This document shows, one piece after another, positions 17,417 through 25,602 of a DNA stretch of 64,000 nucleotides; position 1 is the first letter of the stretch, and each line of letters starts with the position of its first letter. The notes beneath the pieces were generated by a model that made no database searches, was not told the DNA's origin, and was given only the letters and a program-made list of their open reading frames with translations. This DNA is from Rhodococcus sp. P-2 (lineage in GTDB: Bacteria; Actinomycetota; Actinomycetes; Mycobacteriales; Mycobacteriaceae): contig NZ_CP066779.1 of NCBI RefSeq assembly GCF_016598535.1, positions 2,542,001 to 2,606,000 on the forward strand. The letters are read 5' to 3'. Position numbers and translations under genes: made by a program.

Positions 17417-18058
17417 ATGAATCCCAACCGCATGCGCAACGTCGGCTTGTTGGCGGCTCCTCTTGCTGCTCTCGCCCTTCTCAGCGGTTGCGGCTCGGAT
17501 GAAACGGGAACGGCCGAGAGTTCACCAGCACCCGCCTCAACCACGACCGCCTCTGCGCCGACGACCCAGACCGGTACTGCCGCACCTTCGACGACCCATA
17601 CCGATCACACCCAAACCACAACCTCGACGGCACCCAATCCCGAAGGCTGCGCGATCGGGGAACTGAACGTCACCCTCGGCGAGTCGAGTGGCGCCGCCGG
17701 TTCCGTGGAGCTTCCGGTTGTCTTCACCAACACGGGCGGCCGCACGTGCACGCTCGACGGTTTCCCTGGCGTCTCGTATGTCACGGGAGCGTCCGGAAGC
17801 GAAGTGGGTGCCGCCGCCGGCCGTTCCGGATCCGGTTCACTCGTCTCCCTTGCCCCTGGCTCCGCCGCAACGTCTTTGGTGCGAGCTACGAACGTCGAGA
17901 ACTACCCGGCAGATCAGTGCGGCGTGACCGACGTTGCGGGACTGAAGGTTTACCCGCCCAACAGCTACGACTCGGTCTTCCTCGCCTACCCCACCAAGGG
18001 TTGCTCGATGACCGGCGCGAACATCAACCAACTGACGGTCGCACCGGTCGCCCGCTGA
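17417..18058 (+). CDS. DUF4232 lipoprotein
   Basis: A 213-residue exported lipoprotein. The lipobox is LLSGC with C25 as the acylated residue, followed by a 45-residue Thr/Ser/Pro linker and then a DUF4232 domain (CAIGELNVTLGES...PVVFTNTGGRTCTLDGFPGVSYV). Its Cys pairs probably form disulphides. Family members are abundant at the actinobacterial cell surface with no known activity. It ends 1 bp from the convergent ABC permease gene. Confidence 0.85.
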   Translation: MNPNRMRNVGLLAAPLAALALLSGCGSDETGTAESSPAPASTTTASAPTTQTGTAAPSTTHTDHTQTTTSTAPNPEGCAIGELNVTLGESSGAAGSVELPVVFTNTGGRTCTLDGFPGVSYVTGASGSEVGAAAGRSGSGSLVSLAPGSAATSLVRATNVENYPADQCGVTDVAGLKVYPPNSYDSVFLAYPTKGCSMTGANINQLTVAPVAR

Positions 18059-18059
18059 G

Positions 18060-19118
18060 TCACGGCTTGAGGCGTCGTAGGCCCCAGAGCGCCGGCAGGA
18101 GGAACAGGCCCGAAAGGATCAGGACGAGTGCAGCTTCCGTGAACTGAAATCGTCGGACCTGGTCGACTGAGTGGTACCGCGTTTCGTAGTGGTCCACTCC
18201 CTGCGCGAGCACACACGCACGGTAGTCGGCATCGAGTTGGGCCAAGAAGGCCTTTTGGCGAACGTAGAAATCCACGTCACTCTCGTCGGTTCGCTGATCG
18301 TATTCACTGCCGGCTGTATCGGTAGTGCACGCCTGATAGTCGATCTCGACGGGCTTCCCGTTGGCATCGGTGTATCCGCTTCGCACGATCCACGCCATCG
18401 AGGAATCCATGACGTACGTTGCGTAGAAGGTGTCTTGGTCGATACCTTGTGTCAGCACAGTCGGCTCGGCATAGTGCGGCCGTGCCAGATTCTGAAATCC
18501 CACCATCAAACCGGCGACGGCAATCAAGGTGACGGCCACCGCGGCGATGGGTGATCGCACCAGCAGTGATACCGCAGCTCCGGCGACCAACGCCATGAAA
18601 GTGTATGCACCCAAGACGATTCCGCTGGAATTGAACAGAGGGAAGAGCATCGAACTCATTCCATACGACTGAACGGGTCCGACGTTGACCACATAACTCC
18701 AACTCTCGAATCCGACCCGAGCGGCTTCGAGAATGAAACCGAGGATCGCGGATGCGGCAGTGAGCGGAAGAAAGACAACAACGACTCGCATCCAGAACCA
18801 TCGTGCTCGACTCACCGACTGCGTCAGACCGAGAACATGTGTTTGCTGATCGATGTCGCGGGAGAATACGGTCGCACCCACCAGCGCCCCGAGTAGTACC
18901 GGTAAGGCAGCGGCGATCGTGTTCACACCGGTGACGGTGGTATCCGCCCAACAATCCCAACCGATCCCGACACACTCTAGGTAAGTCCCTCCGCCGTCCA
19001 CTCCCGAAGTACGTCGAGTTCCGATTCCGCCGAATATCGCTGCTATAGCCAAAGCTGCGATGAATCCCAACGACACAACGAGCGATGTGCGGTGATGCCG
19101 CCACGTAACCCAGATCAT
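18060..19118 (-). CDS. ABC-2-type transporter permease
   Basis: A 352-residue membrane subunit with about six TM helices (residues 12-30, 62-85, 105-128, 150-172, 178-200, 325-345) and a large extracellular loop between the last two. It begins 'MIWVTWRHHRTSL', as in permeases of GntR/YtrA-linked ABC systems in actinobacteria. The start overlaps the ATPase stop by 4 bases, so the two are translationally coupled. It probably exports a peptide or antibiotic, or senses cell-envelope stress. Confidence 0.75.
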   Translation of the reverse strand: MIWVTWRHHRTSLVVSLGFIAALAIAAIFGGIGTRRTSGVDGGGTYLECVGIGWDCWADTTVTGVNTIAAALPVLLGALVGATVFSRDIDQQTHVLGLTQSVSRARWFWMRVVVVFLPLTAASAILGFILEAARVGFESWSYVVNVGPVQSYGMSSMLFPLFNSSGIVLGAYTFMALVAGAAVSLLVRSPIAAVAVTLIAVAGLMVGFQNLARPHYAEPTVLTQGIDQDTFYATYVMDSSMAWIVRSGYTDANGKPVEIDYQACTTDTAGSEYDQRTDESDVDFYVRQKAFLAQLDADYRACVLAQGVDHYETRYHSVDQVRRFQFTEAALVLILSGLFLLPALWGLRRLKP

Positions 19119-19984
19119 GCCGCCACCATCGTTTCTGCGCTCAGGTGCCCGAGCACCACGTCATCGAGAGTTGCGTCGTCGATCACCCAGCCGGCCCGAG
19201 GGCTCGGACGGACTCCCTCCACCACATGAGAATTCGACCGCATCCCCTTGTCGGTATGAATGACCGCACCGGCGCCGACCACGTCCGAAGGATCGCCGTC
19301 CCCGATCAATACGTAATGGGCAGCGATCAATTCATCCAACGGTCCGGACAATCTCGCGTTTCCGCCGCCCAGTAGAAGTAGTCGATCCGAGACGTCTGCC
19401 AGTTCGGAGACGATGTGTGACGACAACAGAACCGTGGTGCCGTACTCGGCAACGTCTTCGAGCAGGGTGGTCGCCACGGATCGCCGCGCCACGGGATCAA
19501 GATCCGCCAAGGGCTCGTCGAGAAGCAGCAGTTGCGGCCTGCGTCCGAGTGCCAAAGCCAGTGCAACCCTGGTTCGCTGACCTGGTGACAGCGTCTTCGC
19601 CTTTGCATCGAGAGAAATCCCAGCGCGCTCCACCAGATCCAGAGCGTACTTCGCATCCCACTCGTCGTTGGTGTACGCGCCGAATCGAAGAAGTTCTGCA
19701 ACAGTGAATTTGGGGTACAGCGGCTTGTGCTGAGCGAGGTAGGACAGGCCTGGGCAGATGCCGTCCTGATCCGGCGTGCTACCCAGGACCGAGATCGAAC
19801 CGTGGTCAGGCATCGTCAATCCGACCGCCAAGGACATCAGTGTCGACTTGCCCGCTCCGTTCACCCCCACCAGGGCAGTGATACTTCCGGTGGCCACCTC
19901 GAAAGTGCAGGCGTCGAGCACCTTCTTCTTGCCGAAGCGCTTGTCCACGTCCTGCATCGTCATTGCCGATTCTTGCGCAGTCAT
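19115..19984 (-). CDS. ABC transporter ATP-binding protein
   Basis: A 289-residue nucleotide-binding subunit with Walker A GVNGAGKST (about residues 39-47), signature LSPGQRTRVALALAL, Walker B LLLLDEPLADLD and a switch His in LLSSHIVSEL. The signature carries P for the usual GG context ('LSPGQ'), common in CcmA-type exporters. It overlaps both neighbours by 4 bases (GntR upstream, permease downstream), giving one tight operon. Confidence 0.9.
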   Translation of the reverse strand: MTAQESAMTMQDVDKRFGKKKVLDACTFEVATGSITALVGVNGAGKSTLMSLAVGLTMPDHGSISVLGSTPDQDGICPGLSYLAQHKPLYPKFTVAELLRFGAYTNDEWDAKYALDLVERAGISLDAKAKTLSPGQRTRVALALALGRRPQLLLLDEPLADLDPVARRSVATTLLEDVAEYGTTVLLSSHIVSELADVSDRLLLLGGGNARLSGPLDELIAAHYVLIGDGDPSDVVGAGAVIHTDKGMRSNSHVVEGVRPSPRAGWVIDDATLDDVVLGHLSAETMVAA

Positions 19985-20397
19985 GATGTCTCCCCCTGCT
20001 TTCCGGACGGATCCGATTCGATGAACGTCTTCTCGAGCTCCAAGCTCACCAATGCTTCGATGTCCGTGCGCTCGAGTCCGGCGGCGACGGCATCTGCCAC
20101 CCAGCGAGCCAACTCGCGCCTCAGCGCAGAGCTTTCCGCCATACCGGGCTTGGCCAGGGACTTGACGACGAACGTGCCCAATCCAGGCCTCGGGGCAACA
20201 AGTCCGTCGCGCTCGAGTTCCTTGTAGGCCTTCAGGACTGTGTTCGGGTTGATCGCGAGCGCTCCCACGACGTCCTTGGCTGTGGGCAGCCGATCCCCGA
20301 CGTGGAGATCACCGAGCCTGAGCGCCTGCTTCACCTGAAGGACCAATTGCACGTATGTGGGAATGCCGGATCGGCGGTCGATACGGAAGTCGATCAT
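19981..20397 (-). CDS. GntR-family regulator, YtrA subfamily
   Basis: A 138-residue regulator with an N-terminal winged helix (IPTYVQLVLQVKQAL...LPTAKDVVGALAINPNTVLKAYKELERDGLV) and only a short helical C-terminal dimerisation part, as in YtrA-type GntR proteins. It is the first gene of the ABC operon, and a dyad overlaps its promoter, so it probably represses its own operon until a cell-envelope-active compound is present. Confidence 0.85.
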   Translation of the reverse strand: MIDFRIDRRSGIPTYVQLVLQVKQALRLGDLHVGDRLPTAKDVVGALAINPNTVLKAYKELERDGLVAPRPGLGTFVVKSLAKPGMAESSALRRELARWVADAVAAGLERTDIEALVSLELEKTFIESDPSGKQGETS

Positions 20398-20408
20398 CCG
20401 AACCCTTT

Positions 20409-20424
20409 CACTAGTTCATTAGTG
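20409..20424. promoter_or_regulatory. GntR (YtrA-type) operator candidate
   Basis: CACTA-GTTCAT-TAGTG sits 12 bp upstream of the GntR start. YtrA-subfamily regulators bind short AT-rich dyads of this kind around their own promoter. Confidence 0.55.
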
Positions 20425-20485
20425 GAATAGATATTTACCCTGCCTTGACCTCCCGGGTCAAGCCAGACGACCCCTGTAAAGTGCA

Positions 20486-20612
20486 GATGCCCCGGCTTGC
20501 CGGGGTGCCACGCTGCTCGTGTGAAGTTCGGTGAAACCCCGGCACTGTCGACGCAACTGTGAATTCGCCCGGCACTACTCGAGGCGGACGAGTCAGGTCA
20601 CCGGCCTCGTGG
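20486..20612 (+). ncRNA. Cobalamin riboswitch
   Basis: The conserved core is readable: 'GAAGTTCGGTGAAACCCCGG' (20523-20542), then 'ACGCAACTGTGAA' (B12-box region, 20551-20563) and the closing 'GAGTCAGGTCACC' near 20590-20602. Downstream, CCCCTC (20654-20659) can pair with GAGGGG of the Shine-Dalgarno (20695-20700), which suggests translational control of btuF. The genes that follow encode corrinoid uptake and cobinamide salvage, as expected. Confidence 0.85.
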
Positions 20613-20653
20613 CGACACGATGGTTCTCGGACGAAGGACCGCTCGTGGCGCTT

Positions 20654-20700
20654 CCCCTCGCGGCCGCGCTGCTCGCGGCCCTCGTCCACTAGCGGAGGGG
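20654..20700 (+). promoter_or_regulatory. Shine-Dalgarno sequestering element of the riboswitch
   Basis: CCCCTC at 20654-20659 is complementary to GAGGGG at 20695-20700, the ribosome-binding site 5 bases before the GTG of btuF. A GC-rich hairpin (GGCCGCG/CGCGGCC region) lies between them. This would form the 'off' structure when cobalamin is bound. Confidence 0.5.
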
Positions 20701-20705
20701 TGGCT

Positions 20706-21665
20706 GTGAGTACTCGGCCGACACGTAGATTCAGATCCGTACTTGCAGCGCTGACGGTGAGCACCGCACTGCTTGCCGGTGCCTGCAGTAGCTCGACGTC
20801 CGACGCACCCACGACCACAGCCGCCTCGGACGGTTCGTTCCCGGTGACTGTTGTTTCCGGTCCCACGGATTCAGGCACTGACATCACCATCGAGTCACGT
20901 CCGCAGTCGATCGTGTCGCTCAGTCCCAGCGCCACGGAAACCTTGTGGGCCGTCGACGCGGGCGACCAGGTGAAGGCCGTCGACAATCAGTCCGACTACC
21001 CGGCCGGTATCCCGGTCACCGACCTCTCGGGCTTTCAACCGAACGTCGAAGCCATCCTCGGTTACGCACCGGATCTGGTGATCGCGTCGGATGACATGAA
21101 CGATCTTGTGTCCGGACTGCAGAAGGCGAAGGTGCCGACGCTCCTGTTACCGGCAGCGACCAGCATCGACGACGTCTACGCCCAGATCGAGCGCGTCGCG
21201 AAGGCCACCGGCCACGAGGACAAGGGCACCGAGGTCGTCGACACCATGCGCTCGGACATCGACGCCGCTGTCGCCAGTGTTCCTGCGCGCCAACAGCCGC
21301 TGACGTACTTCCACGAACTCGACTCCTCGCTCTACACCGTCACGAGTTCGAGCTTCGTCGGGCAGATCTACTCGTTGTTCGGAATGAAGAGCATCGCCGA
21401 CGCCGCGGGGCAGGGCGACTATCCGCAGCTGTCCGCCGAATTCGTGGTGCAGGCCAATCCCGATCTCATCTTTCTCGCAGACTCCCAATGCTGCGGAGTG
21501 ACAGAAGAATCCGTCGCCGCCCGACCCGGGTGGAGCGGCATGAAAGCGGTTACCGGCAACCAGATCCATGTGCTCGACGAAGACCTCTCCAGCCGGTGGG
21601 GACCTCGTGTCGCCGATCAGGTGAAGGCTGTCGCGGCCATCGTTGCCCAAGTTCCCGCGGCCTGA
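20706..21665 (+). CDS. btuF: Corrinoid-binding lipoprotein (BtuF-like)
   Basis: A 319-residue ABC substrate-binding lipoprotein with lipobox LLAGAC (C27). The periplasmic-binding fold for corrinoids or iron chelates is recognised by 'PQSIVSLSPSATETLWAVDAG', 'VTDLSGFQPNVEAILGYAPDLVIAS' and 'GMKAVTGNQIHVLD'. The GTG at 20706 has GGAGGGG ahead of it; a longer frame would read through the riboswitch and is wrong. The riboswitch and the downstream CobU fusion assign it to vitamin B12 or cobinamide. Confidence 0.85.
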   Translation: MSTRPTRRFRSVLAALTVSTALLAGACSSSTSDAPTTTAASDGSFPVTVVSGPTDSGTDITIESRPQSIVSLSPSATETLWAVDAGDQVKAVDNQSDYPAGIPVTDLSGFQPNVEAILGYAPDLVIASDDMNDLVSGLQKAKVPTLLLPAATSIDDVYAQIERVAKATGHEDKGTEVVDTMRSDIDAAVASVPARQQPLTYFHELDSSLYTVTSSSFVGQIYSLFGMKSIADAAGQGDYPQLSAEFVVQANPDLIFLADSQCCGVTEESVAARPGWSGMKAVTGNQIHVLDEDLSSRWGPRVADQVKAVAAIVAQVPAA

Positions 21666-21672
21666 GCATTCG

Positions 21673-22707
21673 ATGATCAAAGCCGGTATCTCCCATCATC
21701 GGACGGCCGTTCTGCTCGGCGCCGCGCTGATTCTGTGCGCTGCCTTGCTGATCGGTGTTCTGGTGGGGCCGGCCGGTTTGACGCCTGATCGGACAATTCT
21801 CGAACTTCTGGACGGAATACCCGGCATCAACATCGATTCCGGTCTCACCGCGACACAGCAGGCGATTCTCTGGCAGATCCGGCTTCCGCGAGTAATCCTG
21901 GGCGCCTTGGTCGGAGCCATGTTGGCCGTGGCCGGCGCCGCATACCAAGGTGTGTTCCGAAATCCCTTGGCGGATCCGTATCTCCTCGGCGTTTCGAGCG
22001 GAGCCGGACTGGGTGCGACCCTCGCCATCGTTTCGGGTGGCGCCCTGGGCATGTTCGGAATTCCCATGGCCGCCTTCGTCGGTGGTGTGCTGGCCGTGTT
22101 CGCAACATATTCGCTCGGCCGAAGCATTGGCGGGCCGCAGAACGCGGTAGTCATCATCCTCGCCGGTGTCGCTGTCGCGGCGTTCACGAATGCAGCGCAG
22201 ACTTTTGTTCAGCAGCGGTTCGACGATTCACTCCGTGAGGTCTATTCCTGGCTGCTCGGCGGATTGTCCACCGACGGTTGGTCGGAAGTTCTGGTCGTCC
22301 TGCCGTACGTCGTGCTCGCATCTGTCGTCATCCTCGTACACCGGCGCGTACTCGACGTGATGGCGGTAGGTGACGTCGAAGCCTCCAGCCTCGGCGTCGA
22401 TCCGGCCAGATCGCGCCTGGTACTGGTGCTCGCTGCAACACTGGGAACAGCTGCAGTAGTGAGCGCCAGTGGGCTCATCGGCTTTGTCGGAATCGTTGTT
22501 CCCCATGCGGTTCGACTGGTCGTCGGCCCGTCGCATCGGCTGCTTCTCCCCCTGTCACTCATGCTGGGTGCGGCGTTTCTCGTCCTCACCGACGTCGCCG
22601 CCCGCACGGTCATGGCGCCGGCCGAACTCCCGATCGGCGTTGTGACCGCGATGATCGGCGCCCCGTTCTTCCTTCTGGTTCTGCGCCGCAGTCGAGTTTC
22701 CGCATGA
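21673..22707 (+). CDS. btuC: Corrinoid ABC transporter permease (BtuC-like)
   Basis: A 344-residue FecCD-family permease with about ten TM helices and the motif 'RLPRVILGALVGAMLAVAGAAYQGVFRNPLADPYLLGVSSGA', of which the GAxYQxxxRNPLAxPxxLG part is diagnostic. The coupling-helix region 'GLIGFVGIVVPHAVRLVVGPSHR' is also present. I start at ATG 21673 (MIKAGISHH), 8 bp after the btuF stop. It overlaps btuD by 4 bases. Confidence 0.9.
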   Translation: MIKAGISHHRTAVLLGAALILCAALLIGVLVGPAGLTPDRTILELLDGIPGINIDSGLTATQQAILWQIRLPRVILGALVGAMLAVAGAAYQGVFRNPLADPYLLGVSSGAGLGATLAIVSGGALGMFGIPMAAFVGGVLAVFATYSLGRSIGGPQNAVVIILAGVAVAAFTNAAQTFVQQRFDDSLREVYSWLLGGLSTDGWSEVLVVLPYVVLASVVILVHRRVLDVMAVGDVEASSLGVDPARSRLVLVLAATLGTAAVVSASGLIGFVGIVVPHAVRLVVGPSHRLLLPLSLMLGAAFLVLTDVAARTVMAPAELPIGVVTAMIGAPFFLLVLRRSRVSA

Positions 22708-23492
22708 CCGACACCGCAGTGCGATGCCGCGACCTCCGAATCAACCTCGGCGGCAAAGACGTCGTCGACGGCATCGATCTCGATGTGACACCCGGCGATT
22801 GGGTTGCCGTGGTCGGGCCGAACGGCGCCGGCAAGACGACCTTGATGCATGCCCTCGCTGGATTGATTCGGTCCACCGGTGAGCTCACCGTCGGGGGACT
22901 CAACCCACGCAGTTCGAGCCGCAAGGCCATGTCCGCAGTCGTCGCGCTGATGCCTCAGCGTCCGGTGGTACCCGAGGGCGCCACGGTTGCCGAACTGGTT
23001 GCGCTCGGCCGTACACCGTATCTCCGACGCTTCGGCACCGAAACCGCCACAGATCGTTCGGTGATCTCCTCGGTGATCGAAAGGCTCGACCTCACCGAGT
23101 TCGCCGATCGACGAGCCACCGAACTTTCCGGCGGCGAATTGCAACGCGTGGTCCTGGCTCGGGCACTGGCTCAAGAGCCGCAGGTACTGCTCCTGGACGA
23201 ACCCACCAGTGCTCTCGACATCGGCCACCAGCAGCAGGTTCTCGACTTGGTGGAGGAGCTGCGAGAAGCCGACGACATCACGGTCATCGCCGCGATGCAC
23301 GACCTCACCCTCGCAGGTCAATACGGGCGACGAATCGTGTTGCTGGACAAAGGCCGCGTCGTCGCCGACGGCGCGCCCTCAGCGGTATTGCAAGCCGACC
23401 TTCTCGGCCGTGTGTACGGAGCTCGGGTCGAAATCCTGGACCGGCCCAGCGGTCCCATAGTTGTTCCGATTCGGCAGGAAGGCACGCGCTGA
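22704..23492 (+). CDS. btuD: Corrinoid ABC transporter ATPase (BtuD-like)
   Basis: A 262-residue ATPase with Walker A GPNGAGKTT (residues 36-44), signature LSGGELQRVVLARAL, Walker B VLLLDEPTSALD and the switch His in AAMHDLTLAGQYG. This is the layout of FecE/BtuD proteins. Start ATG overlaps the permease stop (ATGA); the stop overlaps the next ATG by one base (TGATG). Confidence 0.9.
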   Translation: MTDTAVRCRDLRINLGGKDVVDGIDLDVTPGDWVAVVGPNGAGKTTLMHALAGLIRSTGELTVGGLNPRSSSRKAMSAVVALMPQRPVVPEGATVAELVALGRTPYLRRFGTETATDRSVISSVIERLDLTEFADRRATELSGGELQRVVLARALAQEPQVLLLDEPTSALDIGHQQQVLDLVEELREADDITVIAAMHDLTLAGQYGRRIVLLDKGRVVADGAPSAVLQADLLGRVYGARVEILDRPSGPIVVPIRQEGTR

Positions 23493-24814
23493 TGGAACTG
23501 GTGTTGCTCGGCACCGGTGCTGCTGACGGTTGGCCGAACCCGTTCTGTACCTGCCCTTCCTGCCTAGCAGCCTTGTCGAGTGGAACCATTCGCGGGCACA
23601 CTGCCGCTCTGATGGACAACCGAATCCTGTTGGACTGCGGTCCGGAAGTACCTCGAGCGGCGTCACGCTACGGACGCACATTGGCAGGCGTGGAACACAT
23701 TCTGCTGACGCACTCTCATCCCGACCATCTGGGCCCGATGGCATTGCTGTTCCGGTCCTGGGCCTCTCGTACCGAACCACTACAGGTTCTCGGGCCACCG
23801 GACGCGCTCGATCTCTGCCGAGACTGGGTAGGCCCCGCCGATCCGGTGACCTTCACGCCGCTCGAGCCCGGTCAGTCGATCATGTTGGGCACCTATCGTG
23901 TTCGCACACTCGAAGCCGCGCACGAAGTACCCACCCTTCTCTACGACATCACCGACGCATCCGGGACCCGAATCTTCTGGGCCACCGACACCGGGCCGCT
24001 GCCCGAATCAACTGTCGACGCCCTCGCCGACGCCTGTTTCGACGCCGTCTTTCTCGAAGAGACCTTCGGCTACAAAACTGACCACGGCACCGGGCACCAC
24101 GATCTGCCGACTTTCGCGAGAACCGTGTCACAGCTACGCAATTGCACCGCGATCACCGACAGAACCGATGTTGTCGCCGTACACCTCGGGCACCACAACC
24201 CAGTCGAAAACGAACTCGCCGAGGCACTTCGGGTGTCCGGGGCGCGAGTGGTTCCGGATGGAACTGCGCTCGAGATCGGGGTAGGACAGAGCCATCGAAC
24301 TCTGGTCACCGGTGGCGCCCGTTCGGGCAAGTCCACTCACGCAGAGGCCTTGCTTGCCGGCTACCGGCACGTCACGTACATCGCCACCGGGGATCCGCAG
24401 GACGACGATCCCGACTGGATCGAACGAATTGCGTCGCATCGCGCGCGGCGGCCGTCGACGTGGACGACGGTGGAGACCTCCGAGGTGTCCGAGATTCTTT
24501 TAGGCGCAACAACACCGATCCTGCTCGACTGCCTCGGCACGTGGTTGACCGCATGTCTGGACCGACATCAGGCGTGGGCGACGGGAGATCTCAGCGCCGT
24601 CCACGTGGACATCGACCACTTGGTCGACGCCTGGGCCGCCTCTCCGGTACCGATTGTCGCCGTGACCAACGAAGTCGGTAACGGCGTCGTCCCGGACACG
24701 AAGTCCGGGAGGCTGTTCCGTGATCTACTCGGTCTGCTGAACAGCCGCATCGCCGGTGCGTCGGAGTCCGTGGTTCTGATGACCGCCGGACTCCCCCAGC
24801 ACCTGCGCGGGTGA
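23492..24814 (+). CDS. cobU: Metallo-beta-lactamase-fold hydrolase fused to CobU
   Basis: A 440-residue two-domain protein. Residues 1-265 are a PhnP-like MBL-fold hydrolase: 'GTGAADGWPNPFCTCPSC', the metal motif T-H-S-H-P-D-H at 73-79, then 'WATDTGPLP' and 'VVAVHLGHHNP'. Residues 268-440 are adenosylcobinamide kinase/guanylyltransferase: P-loop GGARSGKS near 273-280, 'RPSTWTTVE', 'LLDCLGTWLTA' and 'VTNEVGNGVVPD'. CobU phosphorylates adenosylcobinamide and transfers GMP to it. The cluster (B12 riboswitch, BtuFCD) points to salvage of imported cobinamide; the MBL part may process the nucleotide loop or a phosphodiester, which is inference. Confidence 0.85.
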   Translation: MELVLLGTGAADGWPNPFCTCPSCLAALSSGTIRGHTAALMDNRILLDCGPEVPRAASRYGRTLAGVEHILLTHSHPDHLGPMALLFRSWASRTEPLQVLGPPDALDLCRDWVGPADPVTFTPLEPGQSIMLGTYRVRTLEAAHEVPTLLYDITDASGTRIFWATDTGPLPESTVDALADACFDAVFLEETFGYKTDHGTGHHDLPTFARTVSQLRNCTAITDRTDVVAVHLGHHNPVENELAEALRVSGARVVPDGTALEIGVGQSHRTLVTGGARSGKSTHAEALLAGYRHVTYIATGDPQDDDPDWIERIASHRARRPSTWTTVETSEVSEILLGATTPILLDCLGTWLTACLDRHQAWATGDLSAVHVDIDHLVDAWAASPVPIVAVTNEVGNGVVPDTKSGRLFRDLLGLLNSRIAGASESVVLMTAGLPQHLRG

Positions 24815-24816
24815 CG

Positions 24817-25602
24817 TCAGAGCAATCCGGTGAGCTGACGCGCACAATCAAGTAGGAACCCGACCAACTCTCGATCCCCCTCCGTCACTCGCCCGCTCGC
24901 TCCCTGAACACACAACCCGCCGGCCACCTGGTCTGCGTGATCGCGAACCGGTACTGCCACCGCGGATCGACCCAGGCGACATTCCTGGTTCTCGAATGCA
25001 TAACCCTGCAGACGAACCGATCTCAGCTGTTCAGACAAAGCATCGAAATCACCGATGGTGAACTCCGTGACCCGACGAAGTTCCAAACCCGACAGCAACT
25101 GCTCGTCGTGCGCCAACAGAACCTTCCCCAGCGCATTCGCGTGAAGGTTCTTCGGCAGTGCGGCTATTCCGATGATCTCGTGGTCCGGATCCTTGTCGAC
25201 GAACCGCAAGCGCCCACCGGCGAATGACGCAACGTGCAATCCGAACCTCGTGTGTGTCCGCATGTCCTCGACACGCTCGTGCAGCGTCGGCGCCGGACCA
25301 CTCGACGACGCCGCATGCGAGAGCTCGGCAGTTCGACGCCCCAACGCGAACCCCGACAGATCTGGCACTCGTACGAGGAAGCCCTCCGCCACCAACAGAT
25401 TGAGCATGCGATACGCCGTGGCCGAAGGGACGCCTGCAAAAGTGGCGATCTCCTTCGCGGTTGTTCCCGGTCCCAGATGAGCCACCGCCTCGAGCATCCC
25501 CAGCGCCTTCTGAACTGCACGCGGTTGTTGTCCACTGAAGTGGGTCTCTTCGCCGATCCGTTTGTCTGATCGTGGACCAGCGGTTGCACGGTCCGCGGAC
25601 AC
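24817..25602 (-). CDS. IclR-family transcription regulator
   Basis: A 261-residue regulator with an N-terminal winged helix (QQPRAVQKALGMLEAV... TTAKEIATFAGVPSATAYRMLNLLVAEGFL, residues 25-82) and a C-terminal IclR effector domain ('LPKNLHANALGKVLLAH', 'YAFENQECRLGRSAVAVPV'). The GTG start at 25602 has GGAG upstream. It follows the APC permease on the same strand and is overlapped by 439 bp of that gene's open frame. It probably controls the permease and perhaps the divergent amine-dehydrogenase operon; the effector may be an amine or its aldehyde or acid product. Confidence 0.85.
   Translation of the reverse strand: MSADRATAGPRSDKRIGEETHFSGQQPRAVQKALGMLEAVAHLGPGTTAKEIATFAGVPSATAYRMLNLLVAEGFLVRVPDLSGFALGRRTAELSHAASSSGPAPTLHERVEDMRTHTRFGLHVASFAGGRLRFVDKDPDHEIIGIAALPKNLHANALGKVLLAHDEQLLSGLELRRVTEFTIGDFDALSEQLRSVRLQGYAFENQECRLGRSAVAVPVRDHADQVAGGLCVQGASGRVTEGDRELVGFLLDCARQLTGLL

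Noticed and set aside
20559-20705. Upstream extension of btuF through the riboswitch
   Set aside because: The extra residues lie in structured leader RNA, and GTG 20706 has a good ribosome site and the lipoprotein signal.
20620-20709. 29-codon leader ORF (MVLGRRT...) ending at the btuF start
   Set aside because: It lacks a ribosome site and sits in the riboswitch expression platform; paired RNA explains the region better.
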